From Aporrectodea caliginosa (lineage: Eukaryota > Annelida > Clitellata > Crassiclitellata > Lumbricidae), in assembly GCA_020284085.1 (NCBI GenBank), contig JACEVL010000495.1, positions 1,128,035-1,192,034 on the forward strand: DNA of 64,000 nt. Reading direction: 5' to 3'. Positions 10,993 to 23,225 of this stretch are shown piece by piece (positions within the stretch are counted from its first letter, which is position 1; the number at the start of each line of letters is the position of its first letter). Position numbers and translations under genes: made by a program. Below the pieces are notes generated by a model, which made no database searches, was not told where the DNA came from, and saw nothing but the letters and a program-made list of their open reading frames with translations.

Positions 10993-11462
10993 AGCCACTT
11001 GCATCTTCTAACCGTCACAGAAAATAGTTCTGTTGTGCCGGGCTGGGCTGGGACCGTTTATAGGTGCAATATAAGTGCTTAGTATGAATTACGCAATGAA
11101 TGAATACAAAGTTTTGGCCGTAACTTGTCAAGGACTTTAGAGCTGTATTGTTTGTTTATAATTATATCTGCAATTTTTGCAATAGATTTTCGCATTACAG
11201 TTTTAATGTGGTCATACTTCGATGTTAGGGTGATAGGTTTGTGAAAAACTTACTGAGATAGAATTGTCTTAATAACATCAGCAACAAGCGTAGGGCATAT
11301 TTAGCCCAGAAACCCAAGATTTTGTATATTTTCTCAAAGCGGTTCAAAGATGTGATTTCTTATTTTTTGTTTTAAGCCAGAGTCGAGACTTTTGAGGCAG
11401 CGCATTTGCTAAAACATAATTAGAGCTCTGTCTACAAAACCACTGTTTGGCAACAATTTATA
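10993..11462. other. Intergenic; no downstream exon of the GRDP piece recognised
   Basis: This is where the next exon of the - strand GRDP-like gene would be expected first. No open frame with glycine-rich or GRDP-like content is visible here, nor anywhere left of it. Confidence 0.5.
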
Positions 11463-12571
11463 CTACTTATAAAGAAATAACGACGAAAGTGTATATATAT
11501 CCCACCTATGAGTAGCTGCAATGCAGTCGTTATTTTCACCAGGCGGTAAAGTCGCAAGTGCAACTGGACCCCAGAGTTGTTCCACGTGTTCAGGTAAAAT
11601 GCAAGGACTATAGTTGTTTGCCTGTAAAATAACTTTCCCGTCGAACCTCGACATCGCAACTGAAGCTTGTGGGTTGATGGATGCGAGTCTTCTGTATGGA
11701 GAATCACCGCGAAACATTGCACCACAAGTTGCGAAATGTTCGCCATAGAACTCCTTCCACAGACGTCTTGTCATTCTGTCAGACTGAGTTAATCTTGAGT
11801 CTGGACTTCTGTCCGTAACTGTGTCGTCATGATTCAACATTCGTCCCAGTTCTCGCAGAGTTTCTTGTTTGTAGATGAGAGGATGAAGCTGATGAGTGTG
11901 CCATATGACGTCAATGTCGTAACAAGGTACAAGGAAAGCGTTTGGGTTACATTTCTTTAAGTAAAGAAACATCTTGTAACGATTCAGTCCATTCTGGAGA
12001 AATGTTTCTGACCGATAATGTGGCAGCGACACTTGGTAGTAGAAACTGGTTTGTCTGTTCACTGCGGCTTTCAGATCGTATGCACATTTTGGTTGATAGG
12101 GTGGAAGTTGAGTAGGACCATCAAGATCCCAGTCGTACTCAAAAGGCTCATCAGGGTATTTAGTCTTCCAGATAGCATGACAATTTTTGCGTAGTTGCTG
12201 CAGCACAGTAAGGGATTGCACTGCATGATCTATTACTTTGCTCACGAGTCGCTGGCAATCCAACTCATACTCATAAGGTGATAACATATGGCAATGCCAA
12301 ACCCAGTGAACATCTAATGGTGGAGCTATGGTAGTTGGATCTTCCACAGAAGCTGCCATAGGAAGCCAGCACGTTTCATATCTTCGAATGGCATTTTCGA
12401 GAACTGTACCACCATATAGCGCAGGAAATAAATTTACTGTTTCCAGAAACTCTAACTCGTGCAAAGCTTTCTGCGTTAGGTTGATAGCGAAATTAATTGC
12501 CTGTGCAGATTCTTTATCGTTCACACGTTTTGGATCTGCCATCTTCTCATCATCAATTTCTGCGCTTATCT
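11463..12571 (-). CDS. GRDP/DUF1399 glycine-rich-domain protein, N-terminal exon
   Basis: Read on the - strand, an acceptor (CTTGTCTTTTAG) precedes an open frame. The ATG at 12542 is a likely start, although nine codons upstream (12543-12569) are also open, so an earlier exon could contribute. The protein shows two copies of the DUF1399 signature: DVHWVWHCHMLSP at residues 77-89 and DIDVIWHTHQLHP at 209-221, with the typical LWKEFYGE segment later. DUF1399 proteins are known from plants (GRDP1/2) and many invertebrates; their biochemical role is unclear. A good donor (CCGCCTG|GTGAAA, exon end at 11540, phase 1) means the last 24 codons to 11463 are probably intron read-through. The matching downstream exons are absent to the left. 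The C-terminal exon at 21379-22227 is in compatible phase but lies upstream. Confidence 0.85.
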
Positions 12572-12579
12572 AAAAGACA

Positions 12580-13865
12580 AGATTGAGAATATCTCACCTG
12601 ACATGTAACAATTGTAACATGCAAGGAAAATGTTTTAAATTCATAATTATGCAGTCAAATATCCACGCAATTACATATACACTCAGTTACATGCACGCCT
12701 TTTTGAGAGCAATATGCACCGAAAGATAAGTTAAGGCATCAAAGACGTGTGACATTAGGTGCCATAGAACTATTTGGTGTTATTGGACCAGTTGTTTGTT
12801 CTGGACAAAATTAGCAAAAGCAGTATGGAGCAGCTTTTGCTTCATGAAACAGGTTAGAAAACCTCGAAAAATACAACAAAACATTTCATGACAGAAATTG
12901 TTGAGGGTGCATCTCAATACCTGGGGGAGAGGCTCCACAGATTCATGAGCGTCAGCTAAAGTGTTTTGATCAGAAGCCAAGAGATAAACACTGGATGGTT
13001 GGAATAAGAGACTTGGGTTTACCACGGATCACATGCTGCAAATAGATTTCTTTGCAAGTTTTGTTTTGTCACAATGATCGATTTAATTAATTATTTTAAT
13101 TATTACGATTGCCGCTTCGAGATGCAAAGGAAGCGTGCGTTCTTAGATTATGGAGTCATAATTATGGCGAACATTAAAGTAGATCTAATCGTAGTCGTAG
13201 ATATTAACAGCATTTTACCGGTAGATTTCGTGTCGTTTACACGTGATACCACCGTACGATCTCACTTTCGAAAACATCGGGAGTAAACTATAATTTATAG
13301 TCGGAGACGAGCCTCCCGAACAGAGCATGCAGAAGTTGGTCCTGGGGTGATAATACATGCAGCAGGCATAGCTGGGAATAAGTTGGATGAGAAGCTAAAA
13401 GTGACGGACATAGTCAATATGAGGAGAGATAATTCGTCCGATTACTTAGGTAAGAGTCATCGTTAAAGACTTAATGGAAGAAATTAGAGAAGGATAATGA
13501 AAAGCAATCTTTGCCTGATGAAACGGACACTCAGTGATCCAAAGAAAAGAACCGGTTGCAAGAAATGAATTATTGGTTCTGCAAAAGTGGAAGGGTCTTT
13601 GAAATCCTAGCAAAAATTGGAGAATCATTACTATCGTGTTTCTTGACACTGCAAGATCTGATATACATGTATCATCAAAAACTGAGTTGGCAATAAACCC
13701 AGATATATGTCTTCGGCCATTGACAAAGTATATAGATCTAGACCTAATAAACAATGTTAAATGTTGAAAATGAAAAACTATTGATGTTTAAATGGATCTC
13801 CAGGGACACTGATGAATGGCAAAATAGCAATGTATCTAAGTAAATGGAGATACACGATTTATGCA

Positions 13866-13868
<3 letters not shown>
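12580..13868. other. Intergenic, no recognisable gene
   Basis: Frames at 12780, 13074 and 13446 are short, lack family resemblance and are probably chance. No upstream coding exon of the GRDP piece was recognised. Confidence 0.45.

Positions 13869-13911
<43 letters not shown>
13869..13911. repeat. (TA)n dinucleotide repeat
   Basis: Pure TA repeat of about 43 bp. Confidence 0.95.
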
Positions 13912-13913
<2 letters not shown>

Positions 13914-16837
13914 ATGGAGTCCTTATTAGCGCCTGCGTTGTTAAGTTCTTTATCTGAACATTTCAAAGCAAAGGGTCGATAGATCTATACCTTGACAAAA
14001 CACAGAAAACTCTCCATACGCCATGTTTCCCTACTTTTGAATGACAATAATTCGACTTTGACTAACGGTCGACTGTTACAGCAATACATTAAACAACTGA
14101 AAAGCTTCTGGCATTCGCACCAACCTTCAAACTGTTGTGAGTTTTTTCTGTAGGTACCGGTACAAAGCCTATATGTAATATTTAAGGGACGTCGTCCTGT
14201 ACACTAACTCGGCTGAGATCAGCTTAGCTGTATCTCCTTAAGAGTAGGCTGACACTAAGGCTAAACGAGACATATAAACAAGTCAATATAGGCCACTTCT
14301 GCAGTAAATCAATGACTCGTGCTGTATAATAAGAGTCTATCGTTACACTCCAGTAAGTCTCCTTTACTTAGGAGTAGATTGATGGTGTATCCTGGCCAAC
14401 ACACGCACGTTGGGACAATTCTGGACAAATTTTGCGACTACATACTTTATGTTGGCTTGGATGTTTATGCTGTGCCCTTAATTTTCCGCGCCGACCTGCA
14501 TTGTAACATATTATGGCGAGGCTTGGATATCAGTTCGCTCCCAACTTTAATCCTGGCTCCACCAGTTGACACTGCCCGTCGTTCACCTTTGTTTGAACCG
14601 CGCAGTCGCTAAGATCTCGTGTTAAAGGTTGGTAATTGCAGACATAATGTCCCCATGAACACTTTGACGAGGAACTGCATTGTTTTCCCAGTCGCTTTTA
14701 GTACACTCTCGTCATTAAAGTGTTAATATGGCAGTTGTTGTGAATATGGATAAATATTAGGTTATTATAGACACTCTAATGAGTCGACTGGTTGCGCCGA
14801 TCTAAGATTTTTCAGGAACGCTGGAAAGTTGTGTACATAAAATGGTAAGATCACTCTAAGAAGGCTCATTCATAAGCGATTTATGTAATGATTCACGAAC
14901 ACGCCCAGTTTTGACTTGAAATCTCAATTTACTTTTGTAGTGTTGATTAGGCTACCTATTTAATATCTTGGATATATCCACTGAGGTCTAATGCAGCTTA
15001 TTTTTCCAATGTCTCATTTTCAGACTTGCGTGGGCGCCTAAAAGGTACTGTAGGCCCTAGACACAGTGCCTACTCTGCCTAATGGATGGTACGGTTCTGG
15101 CTCTTTCGATAACCGATGGCAATGGCATTTAAAAAAAGGAGAAAATAATATCCTTCATCCCACTGACGGTTTTTCTGAGAGTCTCAGTAGACGCCGCTAA
15201 TGCTTCAGTGCGAAACGTAAGTTAATTATACAGAATGGGTTTATAGCGATGGAAGAGGAAGCGCTAAATAAATCAGCAGTTACGATTATGATACGGTTAC
15301 GATATTAGACCAAAGCAGCAACGAATACTCACATATGAGAACAATCTTCTTGTTGTTGCTGCAGTTTTTCAGGTGTGTAACAGAGCACCTGCTCTGTCCG
15401 GTATGATCAGACGCCGCGCAGAGCAAGTGGCTTATACTGGTCGAAGGAGACCAATAATGACGCATGCATCTGATGCATAATTCGGGCCAAAATTATTGAC
15501 TTGCATCGACTAACACACTTCAAATTCTTGCAATTCTTTCATGGCTTAATTAACAAATGTCAACACAGAAGAATGTAGGCTTACTGAATATCTGCGAGCA
15601 AGGGGAGCCCTTAATGAAATGCGATGAATTTATTTGTTTGTAGTGCGTATTAAATATCATACCCCCATAGGCTTCGCATACAGGCTCTGCTTTAGTTCGC
15701 GGCGCACGTTAATTATACAGAATGGTTTATAAATAGCGATTCCAATTGGTGTTAGAATTATAGCAAAACAATGAGAAAATGCAAACCACAATAAACTGAA
15801 TTTAAGAGAGCAGAAAGTTAGATATTCTTAATATAGGCTATGCTGGGTTAGGGAGAGGTTTGTAGACGGCTATCAAACAAAGCATAAAACAACTATTTTG
15901 TTAAAACTTCACTCGTTTCGTTTTTGCTTATTTGTGAATCTATTCATTATTTTCTATCTTTATTTATTTATTTTATAGGTGGGATTTAGTGATAAATTGA
16001 TAAGCGCTGGTTCAGTTTTTGTCTATCTTAAAAGTTACAGCATTACAGAATGCCGAATAGACATTTGAAAAAACAACTTGTCTATAATTCTCATCGCTTA
16101 CTCTAGAGGGTCTAAATATAGAGTTGTTGACAACCCTAGCTAGTACTGTGACGAACCGCCTTCGGCTGTGTTTTAATGGCATAAGAGCGTCCAGTATACT
16201 AGTTGCATTGTAATAATAAAAGAATGCGTAGCCCGTAACCGGGAAATGTCCTGTATATATATACATGATGTAGGGGCCTATGATGTGCAGACGATTTCAC
16301 GTGCGATCCATAGAACGAGTATGCGCATACTACGAATATTAAGATTTTTAGAAATTTATGAATATTGACGAATATTAAAATGGCTAACGAATATTAAAAA
16401 TTTCAAGTTCCTTTAATTCTTAATTCTTAAAAATCCTTACTTATAAATGACATCTTTTGACAGAAGTGACCATTGTGTGTTTTGCCGGAATATGCCGCCC
16501 CTTAAAAATGCCGCCTTAAGCAGCCGCCTATATCTCCTATACCTAAGGCTGGCACTGAGCATCGTATACAGCTATTTGGTATTTTGGCCTAGACGAGTGA
16601 CATCAATATTAAACAACATACAGCGACATTATGCGTCAGCCTCATTCCTTATCAGTCAAAGGACTCTGACTTAGAAGGCAAGCGCTAAGCTGAAGGCATC
16701 ATTTGAATTAATTGAAACGAATCTTCTTCATAATACTGGCATTACCCATACTGAGTGAGAGGTTTTCGGAGCTTGGAGAAAGACTGCAGAGAGATACAGA
16801 AACAGACAGACAGACGGACAAAGACTGAGAGAGAGTG
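13912..16837. other. Intergenic with small dispersed direct repeats
   Basis: No gene recognised. GTTAATTATACAGAATGG occurs at about 15221 and again at 15710, each followed by a TTTATA...TAGCGAT motif, suggesting two fragments of one repeat. The 97-codon frame at 14319-14612 has no recognisable domain. Confidence 0.45.
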
Positions 16838-16871
16838 AGTGAGTGTGTGTGTTTGTGTGTGTGTGTGTGTG

Positions 16872-16930
<59 letters not shown>
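16838..16930. repeat. (GT)n-(GA)n compound microsatellite
   Basis: GTGT units to about 16873, then nearly pure GA units to 16930. Arg-Glu and Ser-Leu frames across it are artefacts. Confidence 0.95.
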
Positions 16931-16933
<3 letters not shown>

Positions 16934-17330
16934 CTGATTCGGGTCAGATCATTTGCCCTCAGCTTGGCTTGGAACATTATACACAAGGTGTCTCATTCCC
17001 TTGGTTCTGTCTCACAAAGGCTATATTGTTATTCATGAAACAGTTTAGCGCGCAAATGATAATTTTTATTGTATTAGGCCTAATGTTACCACAAAGCCAA
17101 AACTTGTGTGAGTCATGGTCGGCTTTTTTTTGCAGAGTACCTCAAGGGTATGGTAAGATTTGGCTAAGCGTACCAGCTTAAGGACCACGTCACTTATTAT
17201 AGCGCCGCATAACCACTGCACATGTTCTTAATTAGTAGTCTTAAATAAGTTCGTAACCAAATGGAAAACAGTGACGAAAACAACGAATATTTACGAATAT
17301 TTACGAATATTAAAAATATCCTGAATATTC

Positions 17331-20300
17331 TCGGTCTAGTGGTAAGGGTGGAGGGCTTGCTTTTCTTTTCAAATCATATCTCCCACTGCATAAGTTCAGT
17401 TTGCCTATTCCAAAGCCCAAGTCATTTGAAGTCTTGGCTGCTACTCTAAATTCTGGTAACAAGCAAGTATTGTTTGTTAATATTTATCGCCCACCATCCC
17501 TCTCTTTGACTGACTTTTTGAGTGAATTTCAGTCACTACTTGAGTACTTGATTTCATCTCCTTCAGAAATAGTTATTATGGGTGACTTTAATATTCATGT
17601 AGATGTAGCTAATCACTACTCATTGGCATTTCTTGATATGTTGGAAGGGTTTGACATGCGACAGCTCATTACCTTTCCTACGCATAATAAAGGTCACATT
17701 TTGGATGTCCTGATAACTCGTTCTGATTCTAAGTCACTTCATTCTTACGCATTTCATATAAATTACCCATCCACATTTTAACTAACCTATATTACTCATT
17801 AATCTACCCGTACTTATCATATTGTAATATAGTCTGGGCCTCGAACTACACCTCACGACTTACACGCTTGATTATCTTACAGAAAAGAGCCGTTCGAATA
17901 ATTACTAAATCTGATTATAAGTGTCATACTGCTCAACTTTTCCTCCTCCACGGCATTTTAACATTAGATCAGATTAGAATATTGCAAACTGGTGAATTTA
18001 TGTTTCGTTATAAACACGGTTTTTTACCTAACACCTTTACTGACTATTTTAAAACTGGTTCCGCCACTCATTCTTACAGTACTAGAACAGCCTCCAATTA
18101 TAGACCGATTTTTGCTCACACAAACACTCGCAAATTCTCTATTAAGATAACTGGTCCAACTGTTTGGAACAATCTTCCTGCCGACATCCTTAGCGCGTCT
18201 CATCTCCTCCTATTTAAAAAACTTCTGCGTGCCCACCTACTAACTTTAAATATATAACTGCTTTTAATCTTTTGTTTGTTTATTAAAAGAACTTTTCGGC
18301 ATTAGACAATGCTAATTATGTTATCATTTTAGTTGTTGCTTAATTTACTCCCAATCCTGAACATTATGTTATCAACCTCCACCTAACAGCACTGGTACAT
18401 AGGTGGCCCTGCTTAGCGGGACTCTGGTCCCTTTAGGTCCTCCTTTTGTATCCCAACTTAGTATTATTTGAAATATGATGATTTGTTACTGTACTTTTTT
18501 GGGAGCAATAAAAAACCTATGTTATGTTATGTTATGTTATTCTGTTACTTCTGTAGAGTCATATTTTTCGGATCATGTTGCCATTTTCTCAAAATTTGAC
18601 TTCCCTTTTAAACCCCCACCAAATTATAGAATTGTTAAATTTCGCCCCTGGCATAAAATTGATTTAAATAAGCTAAAGAATGATATCTTGGCATCTCCAT
18701 TGTTGCTATCTCCTGCACAAACCGCTAATGAGCTGGCTCTGCAGTTCCAGTCCACTCTAACTGAGCTGCTTGATAAGCAAATTCCTTTTAAAATTAAGAG
18801 GGTTGTAGAGCGCACACCACAGCCTTGGTTCAACTCTGCTATTTCTGAGGCTAGGCGTCGAAGAAGTCAATTGGAGCGTTGGTGGCACCACTCTCGTCTG
18901 CCTTCTGATCACATTAAGTTTAAGCAACAGTGTAAACATGTTCGAAAACTTGTTTCATCTGCCAAATCTGAATATTTGACTAATTTAATTGCTGAAAGTT
19001 CTGCATCACCAAAATCTTTGTGGTTGGCCTTAAATAAATTGTTACATCGGGAGAAGTTACATTTGGCTCCTACAATGTGCTTAGCTGCCCATGACCTTGC
19101 AAGTAAATTCTTGAACTTTTTTGCAGACAAAATTTCTAGTATACGACTTAAATTGATTAGTTCCTTTGCACTGGACAAATTCCTCTATCCAAATTGTACA
19201 CCTCCTATCATGGACTACTTTCTGCCAACTACTGTGGGAGAGGTTCGAACACTTATCTTTTCCTCGCCTAACAAAACCGGTCTCCTTGACACCATTCCTA
19301 CTTGGTTTCTTAAAGAGTGCTTTGATGTCCTGGGTCCCACCATTACATCAATTATCAATTTCTCATTGCATGAGGGATCTTTCCCATCTACTTTTGCTCA
19401 TGCCATAGTTCACCCGCTGCTTAAGAAACCTTCTCTTGATCCTGATGATCTGTCAAATTATAGGCCTATCTCAACCTTGAATTTTATATCTAAAATCCTT
19501 GAACGGATAGTCTTGAATCGCATGCAAACTCACCTGTCATCAAACTCCCTAATCTCCCCTTTTCAGTCTGCCTATCGTAAGTTTCACTCAACAGAATCTG
19601 CACTTCTTACTGTTCATAATGACATCATTTGCTCAATGGATGGTGGTAAGGTGACAGCACTTGTTCTTCTTGACTTGTCTGCTGCTTTTGATACTGTGGA
19701 TCATTCTATTCTTCTTCATCGTCTTGAGAACTGGTTTGGGATCTCTGGCCCTGCACTAGATTGGTTTAGTACTTATCTTAGTCCACGCACTCAATCAGTG
19801 TATTTAAATGGTAATTATTCATCCGATGCTTTGTTGACTTGCGGTGTACCACAGGGATCAGTGCTTGGCCCTCTTTTGTTTACATTATACACCACACCAT
19901 TAGGAGCATTGCTTGATAATCATTTGCTGAAATACCATTTCTATGCTGATGACACTCAAATTTACATTTCATTCGACAGTCTGTCATGTGACTCATCTGT
20001 ACAGCTGTTGTCTGCTGTCTTTGATGAAGTACAGTCCTGGATGGCATCCAATAAACTCCTTCTTAACCCATCAAAGACTGAATTTCTGTTACTTGGCACT
20101 CCACAGCAACTTAAGAAATTTGATGGGCTTAAGTCATTGAAACTGGGTGACTCAATTGTTGAGCTGGCCGATGCTGCACGCAACTTAGGCGTTGTCTTTA
20201 ATCCTACCATGTCTCTCACTGGCCATGTAAACAGTATTTGTAAGGCATCCTATATGTTCATTCGTGATATACGCAGAATTAGGCGTTATGTGCCCATGTC

Positions 20301-20946
20301 TGCAAGAATATCTCTGGCAAATGCATTGGTTTCCAGTCGCCTAGACTATTGTAACTCACTTCTTACTGGTATCAATAAATCAAACATACTGAAGCTGCAG
20401 AGGGTTCAGAACTCTTTGGCTAGAGCCATAACTAATACATCCAAATATGAACATTATAACCCCTCTGCTTAAATCTCTGCATTGGCTTCCTGTTCATGAA
20501 AGAATTTGTTTCAAACTGGGGCTCATAGTTTATAAAACTTTGAACTCTAGACAACCACAATATTTAAAATCTGTTCTTATTCCTCTGACTTATCATTATT
20601 CAATGAGGTCATCTGATTGTCTTTGTCTGGTCATACCTAAATCAAGAACTGTTCTCGGTGAACGAGCTTTTTCGGTTGCTGGGCCTGCCTTTTGGAACTC
20701 TCTTCCTGTATCTGTGCGCTGTGCTCAGTCGCTTGTGTCGTTTCGTTCTCGGCTGAAAACTTACCTCTTTCAAATTGCTTATCCACCTTAGGCTGCCTCT
20801 CTGTCTCTTACGGACTGATCTTCTGGATGTTGACCTGATTACGGATTGTTTTGATGCGCCATCGGTTGATGCCTTGTGCATTAGACACCGGCGCAATAGA
20901 AGTTGCTAATTACATTACATTACATTACATTACATTACATTACATT
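17331..20946 (+). mobile_element. L2-clade LINE, nearly complete EN-RT ORF, interrupted
   Basis: AP-type endonuclease sequence at 17338-17745 (GGGLAFLFKSYLPL in one frame; VIMGDFNIHVD and HNKGHILDVLITRSDS in the next). The RT frame runs from 18541 with all core motifs: LSNYRPISTLNFISK, ALVLLDLSAAFDTVDH, CGVPQGSVLGPLLF, FYADDTQIYIS and NLGVVF. A frameshift near 20450 moves the C-terminus (ITPLLKSLHWLPVHERI, RAFSVAGPAFWNSLPVSVR) into the next frame, ending at 20791. The tail is (TTACA)n at 20910-20946. Another LINE (17746-18538) splits the EN from the RT. Preserved catalytic residues suggest a young copy, but the shifts and insertion make it inactive. The 5' end is truncated. Clade assignment to L2 is from memory of the family. 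Confidence 0.88.
17746..18538 (+). mobile_element. LINE-B, 5'-truncated, inserted into the L2-like LINE
   Basis: The C-terminal end of a different LINE: LTNLYYSLIYPYLSYCNIVW, RAVRIITKSDYKCHTAQLF, then HTNTRKFSIKITGPTVWNNL and a stop near 18257. The 3' UTR has a characteristic TAGGTGGCCCTGCTTAGCGG block (18401) and ends in (ATGTT)n. It is flanked by ATTCT at 17741-17745 and 18539-18543, a likely target-site duplication. Related copies lie at 22408-23090 and 58628-59000. Confidence 0.88.
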
Positions 20947-21378
20947 GAAGCTACAGTCCGATATAACTAGTAAGCAGAAATGCGTCTTTGACATTCTGTG
21001 ATTGGAAATAAACGAATATTGATTGATTGAATGATTGATTTTACTTTTCAATGACAGGCAGACTTGAATAATATTATTGTCAGAAGACCAACGACTTTAA
21101 CCTGATTTTGTGACGACATCATTGTTTTTGCGTCAATTGACCTAAACCCGTACCAGATTTTTAAAAAATGTTGATGGCATGTGCACCAGACATAGAAGCA
21201 TTCGTGGTCTTTGAGTTGCTTATATTTTTCAGAACCAATTACAGTCAAATCAACCATCACATCCTCGTACATCAGCGTTTAAACCCCTATGTCCATCTAC
21301 AACTAAATATACACCTCCAATACCATACTGTTGTTGTTATTCTCCTCATCCTCATCGTTTACCGCCTCCGCCGCCACA
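20947..21378. other. Short intergenic stretch between the LINE and the GRDP C-terminal exon
   Basis: Contains GATTGATTGAATGATTGA at 21020, a small simple repeat next to the LINE tail. Otherwise nothing recognised up to the Gly/Cys array. Confidence 0.4.
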
Positions 21379-22227
21379 TTAACATCCACCTCCACATCCT
21401 CCTCCACCACCTCCACATCCTCCTCCACCACCACCACCTCCACATCCTCCTCCACCGCCACCTCCACCACCACCACCTCCACATCCTCCACCTCCACCAC
21501 CACCTCCACATCCTCCTCCACCTCCACCACCACCTCCACATCCTCCTCCACCTCCACCACTGCCTCCACATCCTCCTCCACCTCCACCTCCACACCCTCC
21601 TCCACCACCACCTCCACATCCTCCTCCAACTCCACCTCCACCCTCCTCCGCCTCCGCCTCCACATCCACCACCACCTCCACATCCGCCTCCTCCACAACC
21701 TCCACAGCCTCCGCATCCTCCACATCCTCCACATCCGCCTGCAACGTTTCCACATCCTCCTGCATCGCCTCCTCCCCAAGTTCCTCCACATCCACTGCAA
21801 CTTCCACCATAGGCACACGTCATGAAATAGCTGTTGCATGGTGTGTCAACAAGAAATCCACTTGCGACGATGAATGCTGCTGCATCCGAGTCTACGTGCT
21901 TAACTTGCTTTCCAGCGGAATCCACTGCGCGTTGAGGTGAACTTGTGGTTACTGGAGGTCTTGGTTGGCAGAGAACGTAGAGTACAGAAATGGAAAACAC
22001 GAGACTCGTTTTCTGAGCAACTTCAAAGTTATTCTTGTTCTTGAAATTGATGTAACCCTTCTTTAGATCAACTGATATATCAAGAAAATCGAATCGGAAC
22101 TCTTTCATATTAGTTGGTATTTTTTCCACCGAAGTCGGAGGTGACTGGGTTCGTAGAGGAAAGAACGTTGCACTAAAGTACCCCGGGTTTCCTCGAACAC
22201 CTCTTGTTCCTCTGGCTCTTCTAGTTC
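21379..22227 (-). CDS. GRDP-like protein, C-terminal exon with Gly/Cys-rich array
   Basis: On the - strand a strong acceptor (GGATTTCACTAG) opens the exon at 22227 in phase 1. It encodes GTRRARGTRGVRGNPGYFSA, a segment with SVDLKKGYINFKNKNN, then SLVFSISVLYVLCQPRPP and finally an array of Gly and Cys (from about 21780). This layout is what I expect at the C-terminus of animal DUF1399/GRDP proteins. The Gly/Cys reading changes frame near 21640: the first frame turns into Trp/Arg/Met repeats while the neighbouring frame continues Gly-Cys to a stop at 21379. That indicates an indel in the array or a sequencing error. The N-terminal exon on the same strand lies at 11.5-12.6 kb, on the wrong side, so this belongs to a second copy or a rearranged locus. 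Confidence 0.7.
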
Positions 22228-22289
22228 CTAGTGAAATCCAGGAAGACATGAACAGTGTGAATATTGAAAATGAACGCATACAGTTTTAC

Positions 22290-22407
22290 AAAGACGGTTG
22301 TATGTATGTGTGTATGTATTCATTTATGGATGTATTTTTATTCAAGCACGTATCTCTGCATGTATGTACATATGTATGTATATGTGTATGTACGTATGTA
22401 TGAATAA
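22290..22407. repeat. Degenerate ATGT-rich repeat
   Basis: Imperfect GTATGTAT units; a similar stretch follows the next LINE at 23090-23225. Confidence 0.7.
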
Positions 22408-23090
22408 ATGTTTTGCAAAAAAGTCGTTAGATTAATAGCTGGCTCCCCTATAATTATCACACAAAGCAATTATTCATGCAACTCGGTATTCTAAAAATTG
22501 CACAAATCAAACAACTGCAGATTAATGAATTCATGCATCGATATACTTACAACACACTGCCTAGCTCCCATGCCAACTTCTGTAGCCTAGCCTCGGACAT
22601 TCACTCACATAATGCAAGAATCTTAGCCTCATACAGAAGTGAATTTGCACGTACAAACACTCGTAAATTCATTCTCGTTCAGATGTGTTGGCCCAGAGGA
22701 ATGGAACAGAGTACCCCAAGACCTTCGCAGTATCTCAAATGTAAGGCTATTTAAACATCAATAACGCTTATGGTTGACTCATCAGAACGATTAGTTGGGT
22801 TCTAACCCCTCATTCTGTTTGTTTTTTTCTTAGTTAAGCTTTAATGACTTGTACTAGTACGTTAATAATTGTATTATATGTACTAGATGCTTATATTATG
22901 AATGCACTGTACTAGATAACCTCTGTTAACCATCTAGAAACTGACTGCGTATATAGGTGGCCCTAACCAGCGGGACCTTGGTCCCTTCTGGGTTCCCTTT
23001 TGTGACCAACTGATCCTTGTTCTTTGTACAGCGAAATGTTACTTTAGCAATGTTTGGAGCAATAAATTGATGGTTATGGTTATGTATATA
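22408..23090 (+). mobile_element. LINE-B, 5'-truncated copy 2
   Basis: Degenerate C-terminal LINE-B coding (VVRLIAGSPYNYHTKQLF, then ARTNTRKFILVQM) with a frameshift before the WNxxP block. The 3' block TAGGTGGCCCTAACCAGCGG (22956) matches the copy at 18401, and the tail is (GGTTAT)n. Confidence 0.82.
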
Positions 23091-23225
23091 TTATGTATGT
23101 TTGCATGTATGCATGGATGTACATGTACGTATCGATGTATGTACAGTGTATGTATGTAATATGTATGCATGCATGTATGCATGTATGCATTATTGCATAT
23201 ATATGTTTGACATTGTATGTATGAA

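Noticed and set aside
11463..11539. Last 24 codons of the GRDP N-terminal frame as genuine C-terminus
   Set aside because: A good donor precedes them and they do not resemble the family; likely intron read-through.
14319..14612. 97-codon + strand frame
   Set aside because: No domain, no splice context and ordinary intergenic composition; probably chance.
16447..16674. 75-codon + strand frame
   Set aside because: No family resemblance, in a repeat-poor intergenic area; not supportable as a gene.
18475..18540. First 22 codons of the long RT frame as a true N-terminus
   Set aside because: They come from the 3' tail of the inserted LINE-B; the L2 coding starts at 18541.
21303..21839. Val/Glu/Asp-rich frame (-) and Ser/Thr-rich frame (+) over the CCT/CCA tract
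   Set aside because: Shadow frames of the Gly/Cys-coding array on the - strand.
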